Positions 48,876-60,551 of a stretch of DNA of 64,000 nt are shown here, one piece after another. A model generated the notes under the pieces. The model made no database searches, had not been told where the DNA came from, and worked only from the letters and a program-made list of their open reading frames with translations. The DNA lies in assembly GCF_910591885.1 (NCBI RefSeq), contig NC_063275.1:16666501-16730500 (forward strand), in the 5' to 3' direction. Every line of letters starts with the position of its first letter. The first letter of the stretch is position 1. Origin of the DNA: Bombus terrestris (Eukaryota; Arthropoda; Insecta; Hymenoptera; Apidae). The translations under genes were made by a program, and so were the position numbers.

Positions 48876-48887
48876 CTACGCGATCAT
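48876..48887 (-). promoter_or_regulatory. minimal upstream ORF in probable mirr leader
   Basis: ATG ATC GCG TAG lies 39 nt upstream of the mirr start codon. If the leader extends this far, this three-codon uORF could lower or condition translation of mirr. No transcript evidence is available from sequence alone. Confidence 0.35.
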
Positions 48888-49933
48888 CCTTTCAGACTGT
48901 GGCATCTGTTGCAGTCTCACCAAGTCACTCGAAACAAATATCACTTTTGCTTTTTTTTCCTCCGTGTATCCCTTCTTAATTTCTTTCTTTTCACCACGTG
49001 GCACGCGACGAGAAAGAAATAGAGTTGTACAAATATAGTCACAAATGACAAAACAGCGTAAAAAGCGGAGAGAAATTTTTCACTATAGATACGTAACTCG
49101 CGCGTGTTTTATTGCACTGTCTAGTACCAAACTGTACTCAACCCTGAAAGCGGTCTTCAGTCGTATACACTCGCACTGTCACAGACGCAGGCACCAGAGA
49201 GGCAGGGACCAGTTTTCCGAGCTTCGACCGCAACGCAGTCGTGTAGATGACACTGTTGGTTTCGGGACTCGTTCACGACTAGCACAGACCGATGACAACC
49301 GTAAGTCAACGAGAACAGTTCACACTAGCCACCGTGTACGATCGAGATCGAAAAATAAGGATCGTTTTGTCCAGGTAATAGAGACGATGTTTCGCGAGCA
49401 GAAAACGGTAAACCATAAACTAATTACAACAGTATTAACACGGTACTTGAATGCGGGTATTATACGCGCCGGTGGATGATTCGCTCGTGTAGCTAACTCA
49501 CGTCGTTGATCCGATCGACGCGCCAGCTATGATCGGTCGCGACTATCCTCCGAATCGTCGTTTCTTTTCGACGGAATCCAGTCCTCCGCTCAGCGGTTAG
49601 GAAGGCGGAGGTACATAAGTGTGAGTGCGAAGAAGAAAACGTGATATAGAAAGAGAGGAAATGAGAAAGCGAGACGGAATAGAGGGAGGAGCGAGCGAGA
49701 GGAAGCGCTAGAGGGACGGACAAGAGGCGAAACGAGAGATAGAGAGGGAGAGAGTGGTAGGTCGAGAACTCGAGCGATGGTGACGGAGAGACGTTCGTGA
49801 AAAAGGAAAGGTGAGGTTCGACTTGTTCGCGCACACCGCTCTTCTTTTTTTCTTCTCTTGCTCGTAGAATACGTCCACACGGCGGATTGTTTCGCACCCC
49901 GTGTAATGACGTTACGGAACAGCTCGTATTTTC

Positions 49934-49957
49934 TTTTTTTTTTTTTTTTTTTTTTTT
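49934..49957. repeat. T24 homopolymer
   Basis: Uninterrupted T run on the plus strand in the mirr upstream region; its length is likely polymorphic or error-prone. Confidence 0.95.
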
Positions 49958-52469
49958 GTTAATCGAAAATTCGTCGATACGAATTTTCTTAACTCACAGA
50001 TTGTACAGTACCACGAAATCCATGCGTGCACTCTAAACAAGTAACTACAAACTGGCGCGGCTCACACGTGTATAATGCCCCGGCACTTCTGTCTTCTCCT
50101 CTGCGTGATCCGCGTGCGTGTGCGTCTACACGCGTGTGTATGTATATGTTTTCACTGTTTAGAGGGGGTACAAGGAGGGCGCGTGTCCATGCGACGACTC
50201 TTCCCTCTCTCCTTTCGAACTTGGCGGAAACTTCTTTTGCGCGCGCTACAAAGGATAATGATTCGATCAAGGATAAGTATCTCGATTATCCGTTGAGTTC
50301 AATCCACACGCGCACTTTTTTAAATCGGCACTGACATCTGATTTTGATCGGTAATCACCGAAAACGTAAATAGGTGATGGTAAATCCAGCGGTGGTTTAT
50401 AAGTAGCGCGTTCGTCGAAGGAGCGAACAACGCAATCGAAATCCGTAAGTTCTGGTATCCTCGTTCCCCGAGATGACGGTTGATCGCGGTGTAGGAGGAG
50501 GCGGCGGTACAGTGACGGTGGCGCTGGCGATAACGATGGTAGTGTGCCGATGGTGGTGGTGGTAGTGACGAGAAACGGTCGGCTCGACAGTGGTGGTGGC
50601 AGAGTCGTCGCCGTAGTTCTTTTCCTTCCATGGAAAGGGGGACGATTTTTGCGAGATGGTTTGCCCTCGGTGAGACGGGTGGGAGGGTCCAGGCCGGCAC
50701 GCCGCGCGGTGTAGTGGGGGAGCTGGTGCCACCTCTGCTGGTGGCTGATGATGCCACTACCGGCACCTCGAACCCACGCGAATTCGTACCGCACTCTACT
50801 AGTAGGCCGAGTGTTCTGTGTACTTCTCTTCTCTCCGAGTCAGGTCGGCATCTTCGTAGATCGGGCACGGAGCCGTACACCAGCGGTTAGCGTCGGCAAA
50901 CGCGACAATAAAATATGGTGAGTCGCCCGTGGGGCCAGCTAACGCGCTCCCTGCCTACCCCCTCTCACTTCGTTACCCGTTCTTCCCTCTCTTTCTCTCC
51001 TTTTCCTCTTTCTGTTTCTCGGTCTCTCTCTTTCTCAACACGTTCCGATCTCTTCTTCTCCCTCGATCGTACCCTCCTCGTCCCTCGTGACGCCCCACCG
51101 TCGCCGCTTTCTTCCCTCTTCGTTCGGCTTTCGTTTTGTGGAGGGGATGGGTGCTCGAGTCAGAGGGGGCGCAACCGGCCGAGATGCTGCCGTTGCCACC
51201 GTGTTGGGCTCTGGTGGGGTCAAGGGAGAGGTAGGTTGCGTTAGGAGGGGCGAGAAGAGGAGGCAGAAACTACACGACAATTTTAGTTCGATAGATCCTG
51301 AAGTTTAGCCTCGGCGGCGCTGCTTTACTTGCCGCTGACTTCTTCCCGGTAGTTTGTTCGCTGCCCTCTCTCCCGTTGCTGTTCGCTTCTCCACCTCTTT
51401 CTTGGACACGACCGCACACTCTGACGTTTCCCCACCACCACCACTACCACTACGATATTCCCACTCTATTTCTTTCTCTTTCTCTCTCTTCTCCTTCACC
51501 GCGGCGATCGTCAACTACTTGGTGTCCCCTCGCTACACCACTGGCCCCCACCTCCTGAGATCCTTCCTCTTGCTCCACACACAACGCGACACTTGACTAC
51601 ACAACTTTTCTCTCTTTCTGTCCAACTTTGACTTCGCGTTTGCTTTTCACTTCGATCCAACACCGTCGCGACGTCTCTCTCGCTCGACACTTATACAGTG
51701 AAAGGCACGATCACCAGCTGACGAACGTATTACACGAGCACGTTTACGCGGTATAAACGCGTACCGGCAGTTTAATGCGCCGATGATGCGTGGATGTCCC
51801 ATCGCGCGTTTCACCACCAATTCTCATCGGTTTTAGAAAGTCCTGCGATGACAAACGACGCGCTCGCTATTGATCCTCGAGATTTCAAATTCTTTTCACG
51901 TAGCCACGGTTGAATTTAAAAACTGATTCACGTCGAACGACAAGTTCGGTCGACTATCGCCAACCGAATCGGGCGATTGGTCCGTGGCCGTTGTACGCGA
52001 GTGCGGCAACGTGCCGATGATCACTAACAATATACAAGTTGACAACGGCGAGCGACGGATACGATGACGACAACGACGACTTCGGCCGTGGCATCGCGAA
52101 AGTGTGTTTTGCGCAGTTCTTTCAAGGGAACTCGCCTCCTCGCGCTTACTTGTCGCCCTCCTGGCGCGACCGCCGATCAAAGGGGCGGGTAGGGGCGGCT
52201 GTAGGTGGTGGATCGCGAGCATAGAGGTTGCGGGGGAGGACATTCGCTAGAACGGGTGGGGACAGTCGAAGGGGCCGATGTGGTTCGCGGGGTGGGTAAA
52301 AAGGTGCACTGACATTTTTCGCCGGCCGGCAGATTGCCGATATACACACCTACCTACGAGAGTACCTGCCAGCGAAGATATTTTTGTCGTTTCGTGGTGA
52401 AACTCACACGCTCGCGCTTACCCCTCTCGCTTAAACGAATCTCTGTAGTGGTGTTCGACGGTGCATAGG

Positions 52470-52491
52470 AGAAAGAGAGAGAGAGAGGAAA
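52470..52491. repeat. GA microsatellite
   Basis: A short GA dinucleotide run in the mirr upstream region, also a potential GAGA-factor site. Confidence 0.8.
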
Positions 52492-52500
52492 CTGGATAAA

Positions 52501-55500
52501 TCGTCCCCTTCCACACTTCTTTCGTCTCCCCTCTAATACACCGCGGTGGGTGCGGAGCTCGGCTTTTTTCCCCTCCGTGGGCGCGGACTAACCTTGCCCC
52601 GCCTTTATCACCTTTCCCTACCCCCTCTATATTCGAAGCTACTCGTACTACCACCAAATCGTGCCACTGCCTTTCTCATCACCCCGCAGTGTGCGCAGCA
52701 CGTTGAGCTACTACTTCGCGCTCTTGCTCGCCACGGCGACGTCGACGGAGGAACACATTGCGGGACAGAGAGATTCCGCAAGCTGGAGCGAGATAGAAGC
52801 ATACGGTGAGGCACACCGAGACGTGAAACATTAGTGTACCGTTTGTTAACACCGCGGTCTACACATAGCCGCGCGCAACTCTCACTCCTCTCCTCATGGT
52901 TCCTCCGTACCCTTCTACCGGTGACTTCAAGAGGCCGCTACTATGCGTATACGCTTTGTAAGCTCGTGTGCAAGTGTATGAGTCAATATACGCGAGTGTC
53001 ATTCCAGTGTGTGTCGTAGAAGGTATGCTCCTGCTCAAGGGATTTTCTCTCTTTGTTTTACACGCAAGTCTTCCACTCCCGTCTCTCTCTCCCGCTCTTT
53101 GACTCCACCTTAAACTCCCCTTGCCTGATCAGTTTCTATCCCTACAACGGTGACTTTCCGAGAATGCGACACCGAATTTGTCGACGGCACAGAACGTCGA
53201 CGTTCCGCTACGACTACGCCCAAGCTAAGCCGCTGACCGATGTCGTCGCACATCGATTTTGGATTTCCCGTCTCTGTGCGTGTGTTACGAGGATCAACCG
53301 TGCGTCTTCGGAATCGGGAATTAAGGAGCCAACAGGGAGTAATAGTGGCTTTGTATCGTGCTCCTCTCGCCATACCCTATACAAGTTACCGATAAATCGA
53401 ATTACCGATGTAGCCGCCAGTGTCACGAAATTCTCGGCAAAGGACCGTTTTTAAATCGTGTGTTATCACTGCATCACCATTGACTAATAAACCTTGAATT
53501 ATTTATCGCGCGACCACCGTAAATCATATCTTTTGAAAAATTCTGTCGCATCTCACTGTTTATACAACGTTTTCCTATTCTTTTCGCGTGTGTCAATTCG
53601 TAAGCGGAATATCGATTACAAAATGGAATTAATCGTAATGGGGCAATTTGTAGCGAGTCAATCTACAAACGGTGGTATACCGTTGGGGGTGTTTTATTAT
53701 GACTGTGCGCACTATAGGTGTCTCCGCGCTTTGAATTACTAATGCCGTGGATCAACCAACACGTTTAGCTGTAGTGAGATGAGACAGTTAACTGTAGCGC
53801 GAGACAAGGCATTAACATGTTAATGCGTCCTACTCTATAGTCTATAGTCTAGCACAGTACGTACATGCAATTCATGTTAAATGCATTGGCCCTACGCATT
53901 GTTACGCTTCAACTAATGATTCGCATTTTGCCGTGAATTTGAATGTAAATGAAAGGAAAGATGATACGGTTTAACGTTACATATACACATACCACCTTAT
54001 GCAGAATGGACTCGTGGCGTTTTGAAGAGTTGTGTGTTTGTAAAGCTTGTATAAGTGTTAATAAATTATGGAAGAAATAATTAAAATAATGTATAAAAAT
54101 CCTATTTTCTGATGCGACGCACGCTAACATCCCGCATTTACATAAGTCATTCATATTTATTATATGTAATATACATTTTCTTATCGTAATTAAATTCTTC
54201 CAAGATATTATTAAATAATTTATGCAGAGCTAAAAATAAAAATACGAACTGTTAATCAGATTGTGTAAGAAAAGCACATTATACGATTGTAACAATACAT
54301 TTAACCATAGTTATCATGTTCTTTATCACGGGATTTCCCTAGAATACGAGAACATAGGTTAAGATAACGTACGGTAAGCGATACACGCTGTAATAAAGAT
54401 TCTTAAATGAAGCCCGTAAGTTCAGGCATACAATAACTATTATATGCAAGCGTACGTCTTCTTTATCTGTTACTTTGAAAATGCATAAAAACTGTCACGA
54501 CTACGGTCTATAATTACAGATCATGCACGATACGAGGAGCACACGTAATGCCTAGTGAAAGTTCATCCGATGTATAGATTCAACCGTCCGTTGAATCCAC
54601 AATTATTCGCACGATACATGTTGCAACCACGTTTGAAACGTTTATCTAATATATCCAAACGTTGCAATTCCTCTAAATTACCCTCAAAGCTTATCTGATT
54701 CGACAACGCGCGCGTGCCACACGTAATTCGATTTGCTCGTGTTCTATACGATTCCTTCGATAACACCGTGTATGGCAATATCCTCATGCATTTGCGTTGT
54801 TTCAAACGTCAAAGCCAGTGGCTAAAATCTAGATTCAACACGAGTTTCGAATCGGCACCTGGACGTTTCGTTTGTCGTCGCCATCGATGTTGAATTTCCA
54901 GTAACTCACCAACGTCTCTCCAGTTGACATCGTACTGTCGCTGTCGAACTCATTGCATGCAAGCAAGTTTCATAGCAACTCGAAGACGGTACTATCGAAT
55001 CAATTGCGGTGTTTTCTTGCACAAAATCGAAAGAAAACCATTGAAAAAAGACTTCGGTGCGCAAGATCGACGGTCAAGAAGCTCAAAGTTGTACGACCAG
55101 TCCGAAGTGGTTGGCGACCAGTCACGGGCAAGGTCGACGAAAGCTGCTGCACAGGTGGCAGCACGACTCGACAAAGGACGGTTATAGACCCTCCTCGTTG
55201 GTACCGTGGCATCGTTGCCAACGAGAAAAGTGGGGGTTTGCTTCGGGCTATTAGGTGGGGGGGTTTCCCTTTCCACTTTCCACGCGACCACCCCTCTTGC
55301 CGTTCGTCCTTCTCGCACCTAAAGGGACGGCAGGGGTGCCATGTATACTTTCAACAATGTGTGCAGCAACGGTTGTCACCGTGTTGAATACCCGCACTTC
55401 GACAGGTTCCACGAGTGAGACGTTTCTAACGCTAGACCGCGGTGCAACGAGGAAAGAATCATAGACGGGTTCAGCCTGCACTCGGTAGAGTGCGCTTCGG

Positions 55501-58500
55501 TTGCATTTTTGAATTCAATCTTCCACCTTTCTCTCGAATACACGAATTCTTCTCTGGAATGCGATGGATATTGGCATGGATTCAATCTGATGCTCCTCTT
55601 AAGACGAAATCCTATGATCCTTGTAATCCATGATTCATGGGGCTAAACTTTAAACAGGTGATTATTTCAATTTTGTATACATATATTGTATACATATACA
55701 TACAACAAGTCTTTATTTTCTTGAGAATCGATCGAATGTCTTTTTCACATTATTACAACGTGTATTGTAATTACTACACGCTTGTCTTAAATATTTTTCA
55801 CATAACGACCCGCAAGTATTCGTAAATCGTGATAACCATCGTTGCCAACTTCTACGATATTATATAATTCTATAATAAGTAATTTTGAAGCTACGTCTCA
55901 AACTTTCTTGATCGTTTCTTTTCAATTAAAACTGTTTGTCCATCAAAGTATCATATCCATATCGGGACCTTATGCGCGGCTGCTCATAAATCAAAGACGC
56001 TAAGGGATAAAGGCAGCTAGGGCACGAAAAGCCTTGGAAGCAAAGCGAAGTGTACTACTTATGGAGTGAAGTGGATAGGAAGCCCGGTATAAACTTGAGT
56101 GATTAATCTTGCCGGATTGATAACGCTCCCCCTCGGTCGTACCCTCGTGCTCCCATAAATTACGTTATAAGGAGGCTCGGGATAATTAATACCGCCTCCC
56201 GTACATAAGCACGCCGTTGTTGGGCGTAGTTGACACAAGGTGATCTGCGACGGTGTTTCCACGGCGTCATTGTCCGCGATCACTTCACCATGAAATCCAT
56301 CGCGTGAATTCTGCCGGGATTCGAACGGATTGCGCGATCTTGTTACCTACAAGATATCGCCAGTCATTGCTGCTATTTATTGTCGCTGGAACGTGGCACT
56401 CTATCACCAGTAATTCCGAAGTTATTAATGAAATCACGGTTACTATGTCTTTGATTATTTCTAAACGATGGCAATGCTATACGAATATTGTTCAAAATTA
56501 CTATCAATAAAAATGATAATAATACGTATATTGATTTTTAAATATGTAAATGGAAAAATGCAAAGATTGAAATTGTAACTTTACTAAAGATTTCTTCTAT
56601 TATTGCTTGGATTATGATTGACAGCTGCTGAGAGATTCTTTAATTTCCTTTTCAGTTTACATAACGTCTTAAAAGACATAAGTTTGCTTTCGTTTTCCAA
56701 CGTTCAAACGAAAGAACTAAAATAGAAACATTTTTTGTCATCCGTTTGCCGATCCCGATTCAGCAACACTTCGAGTGACATAAGTAAAAATACCTGGTAC
56801 CTGATAAGGGTCAGCTAGAATGAGTGGCATGTCTCATGATCGTCGGAGCCATCGACGATCACGCTGGCGTTATCAATGACGGACGGAGTGCACGTCCATG
56901 TTTCAACGCAAATCAAACAACGAATCGACCGATAGGCGATATCTTCAAAGGATTTCGGCCGACCCTTTGTCAACCTATCACTGATAAATCTGAAATCTGG
57001 TCCGTGTAAATATGTCTGTAGTTCGGCACGTCACAGGTCGATTGTGTTTCATGCAGAAGGCAACCGCAACAATCGCGAATTGTTAAACATCCACAACTTA
57101 TCGTGACCATCCCTAGCTTTCATACGAAGTACAAGTTTAAAAGCTGAAACGAATCGAAAGGAAATGAATCATCGAGTGGATTAACTCCGAACGAATTTCC
57201 ACGAAGTGCCCAAACAAATTCGGGTTAGCTAGTGGTCAGAAACGCTTCGATGTATCAGATCAGCGTCGATATATGTTTTTTCGTTCGACGTCGCGATGTT
57301 CGTTCATCGGGAAAAGTGAGCTCGTATCTCATCGAGCGGCAACATGAAAGATTGTTCGCAGTAGAAAAGCTAACCGGATTCGTATGTGTTCCGTTCCAAC
57401 CCTATACACTACCGCGAGCTGAGTAGTCCATAAACAGCGTGATCGTTGCCATCCGCACATAGGACGCGCATGTAACTGTGAGAAGAATCCAACTGGCGGG
57501 AGAGAAGGAGAAAAGGGAGAGATCAGGGCTAGATGAGCGGTACGACCACCCTATAAAGGGAAGAGAGAAACGATGCCGGCGTTCATTAATTAAACGAAGC
57601 GTGAGATTCCCAACCCTCTTCGAACTGGTCTTTTCTTTGCTCCACCTCTGCTTTGTTCCAAACCGGCCAACCCCCGCGGACGATCAGAAGGAGCCGCTCG
57701 CGGCCGATCATCTGCCAGAAAGTCGATCGACCGATTCGTAAATCTATTCCGAAGCCTCTTTTTACCCCTCTATCGTTAAACTGTTGGGACGGACCAAATG
57801 GATGGAATAAAGGATCGACGGATAGTTTGTGTAAGGAATACAGATGAAATAAATTTTCCTTTAGACATTTGGTTAATCGACCTATTTCTATAGCCATATT
57901 AAGTGTAATTGTAATCGGTGCTCTAAGAAACGATGTTTCAAAAAGAAAGAGGTATGATTCTCGAATCAATCCATTGTACTTTATATTGATCTTTCAAATA
58001 TATCAAGTGTAGGTACTTCATTCAAGCAGTAAATTTAGGACAATGACACACAAGTGTAATGCGTGCTCGTCGGAGAATTACGAGCCGCTTGGGCACGCCA
58101 CATCGACGATTCATCATTTATCATGGACAGCTTCGACTTTCTTCCGAATTTGGCTGATGGATTGTGATTTAGACGGCAAATGACAAGTCCGTAACCGCGG
58201 GCCGGATTCACCGAAAGCGCCTCGTCTAAATTACAGCGTGTTTTTCTTTGACAAGAGGGTGGTTTCTCTGAACTGGTTTCTGGATTATTGCACGACAACC
58301 AAAGAACGTTGTTCTCTTATCGGTAGACGTTCAATTATGGAGTTGTGGAGCTCTCTGAAAACTTCCTGCTGACTCCGAGCTGATAAAAAGCATGATCGAT
58401 GCACAGGTACCTCGTCAGAAGGGCAACGAAGACGAGGAAACTATCGTTCGAGTGACGAAACCTTTCTACGGGACGAGAGAGATGGCTCGACCTCAACAAT

Positions 58501-60302
58501 AATCGATGCGGATCGTCAACATCCGGCGAAACGAGCTTGAAATTCAGTGTCTGTCCGAGTTAATGGCGTACGTATTTATCGCGATCGAAATCGACAGAGC
58601 GTGGAAGGTAAGGGTAGGCGGAGAGGAACGAAAGGCGGGTCAGGCTAATCGACGAGCACTCGAATGTCGATAATCGCGTTTCGAGCACGGTGCACCCCTT
58701 ATCTGCGGATATATTGACGGCACGCAGAGCTGCGAGCAACGCGTACCCGCTTGCTTTCCTCTTTTTTTCATTTTTCCATGGTGTTAAGTGACTCAAACCG
58801 CTCGCCTGCCACGGTATGCACCGTTACGTCGTTAATGACGGCACTTTGCCTTAACAATGTAATGTCCCAAGACCGATAACGATGGCCATACGCGATATCA
58901 TTTTCACTTCGACATGGGGTTCCCGCGATAGAACCGATTCGTTTTTATTTCGCTGGCGATCACGCGTATGCGCTTGTACGTATGCTTTTACGCGCGTACA
59001 CACGCGTTTATAGAAAATACGATAAAGCGTTGCTTTATCGGTCGAAGACGTTCGTTTAGATGGACCGTAATTATTTTGCGAGATAGTTCGCGAAGGGAGA
59101 ACAGCTACCATCGGGGATCGAGTACTCCAACGACGTCGAAAAACTCGTTGAGGAGAATTAAATAGAGTTAGTTTCAAACATAAAAACGTATGTAACTGGT
59201 TCAGAGTTAGAAAATTGTTAACATTGGTTATAGAGGACACGTTTTTTTTGCTTTTTTACATAATATATACATAACGAGGGAAACTCTGCAATTATATAAC
59301 GTGTTAGATATATGCTCGACTACAATGACCGAGTGCTCCAAGGAAACGATAACACGGCTTTTAACGTGAATTATGCATACGCTACTTATTAAAACGAGAC
59401 TTTTATCTAGGAACGAGTGTGATGCCGTGTACGGGAATTAGCGAGGATAGTTTGGTTGCAAATTACATCGACGTTGACAGCGACGTATTTCTTTCAATTC
59501 AACCTTGTATTTCGAAATGCGCAACCTTTTGATATCTTGTATCTTATCTGGAAACGTCGCCATCACGTGAAATATTTGCCGATGCGATCCGCTAATTATT
59601 TCGTCGTTGGGAACACAGCGGGTGTCTTCCGCGAATCGGTGTAATTAACTGTTTAATCGGTTACAATTAAAAAGAGATTAATAAACTCGCGGTAGGGAGT
59701 ATTCGTTTCTCTGGCAATTAATTTCGCGGCAGTCAAGATGTTATATATACAACGGCGATGAAAACGCAGAAAACGGGAAGATAACCTTATGCGGCGATAA
59801 TTATTAAGTCAAATAAGTTTCTTGATATTAACCGCGGCAGGAGACGATTAACGTTATGCGAAGCGTTTTAGTGCGTTTTAAGCGTACGTACGAACTTTGC
59901 CGGCTTAACGTGCGCTATGCCACAATTATCTCTCTACGATCTTTATAAATAATCAAAGCAATTAAATAGCTACATCGCGCGGCGTGTCGACGCATCAGGA
60001 TCCCGGCGATGAGAGACAGGTGCGCTACCGTTCTCGTTCCACTTGCTATTAAACGGTAATTAAAGGTAATTGCGTGAGTTTGCATCCGCTCGATAACAAA
60101 GTAACAATCGCTTCCTGTTGTAACCTCGACCCATGAGTGGGGCTGTGTACCGGTAAACGCCGAACCGCATTCCCGTTCTATGTGAAAAACTATAACGTTT
60201 TGCTTCCTACTTGTCTCTATAAAATCTAGCTATGTTTCATTTTTACTTATAACTACATATGAACGAAATTAATTGTGCGCCATGTATCCGTTCCCACGCT
60301 TC
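52501..60302. other. upstream intergenic DNA, no gene recognised
   Basis: I found no ORF with recognisable domains. Visible signals are a TATA box with an initiator-like site on the plus strand (57552-57587), a perfect 9-bp inverted repeat (59020-59040), and a run of homeodomain-core sites with a TCF-like site (59593-59958). The AT-rich block at 53880-54560 and the stretch 56490-56620 look like plain spacer. Confidence 0.55.
59020..59040. repeat. perfect 9-bp inverted repeat
   Basis: CGATAAAGC, loop GTT, GCTTTATCG. Each arm carries a GATA core. Confidence 0.9.
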
Positions 60303-60551
60303 CTAGGATCCATAAAAATGTTCATCAAAAAAATCATGCATCGTGTTCGAGGATTCTTCGGCTGTCTTGAAAACATCGTCCGTTTTCCATTGCGGTCGGA
60401 TCAGGGCACACCGATAAAGCAACCAGCGAGAAACCTCTATGGTTCTCACGAGAGCCTTCCATAAATTGCGAATAACGTCGAACGTCGCGCAGCCAACGCC
60501 GAGGTCTCCAGACACGATTAGAGAGATGATAGCGCTAGCGTAGAGCAGCAT
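60303..60551 (-). CDS. hypothetical 82-residue protein with hydrophobic N-terminus
   Basis: The ORF runs from ATG (60551) in a favourable context (GCGACC before the ATG) to TAG at 60303-60305. The first 15 residues (MLLYASAIISLIVSG) resemble a short signal peptide or signal anchor; the rest mixes amphipathic and charged segments and ends in an acidic, aromatic tail (DDVFKTAEES...FFDEHFYGS). I recognise no family. A weak TATAAGG lies far upstream on the same strand (60928-60934) and no nearby AATAAA follows. A 63-codon ORF overlaps on the other strand. It may be a small secreted protein, part of a longer gene, or chance. Confidence 0.25.
   Translation of the reverse strand: MLLYASAIISLIVSGDLGVGCATFDVIRNLWKALVRTIEVSRWLLYRCALIRPQWKTDDVFKTAEESSNTMHDFFDEHFYGS

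Larger units (their letters stand above)
48837..52500 (-). promoter_or_regulatory. mirr: probable mirr 5' leader and promoter region
   Basis: The region directly upstream of the mirr start is CpG-rich and rich in GA/CT tracts: plus-strand GA-rich at 49620-49770, and minus-strand GA-rich at 50983-51038, 51470-51500 and around 51600. GAGA-type repeats are common at promoters of developmental genes. There is no clear TATA box on the minus strand, and the start site and any non-coding 5' exons could not be fixed. Long overlapping ORFs at 50267-50880 are open in three minus frames and one plus frame at once, which points to composition rather than coding. Confidence 0.4.

Noticed and set aside
50267..50890. 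Overlapping ORFs of 111-186 codons on the minus strand and 86 on the plus strand
   Set aside because: Several frames are open at once across GC-rich triplet repeats (GGT/CAC), which indicates composition, and none has an Iroquois-like or other motif.
56313..56345. tRNA B-box-like GTTCGAATCC on the minus strand
   Set aside because: The flanking bases do not form a T-arm stem and no A box or acceptor stem could be drawn.
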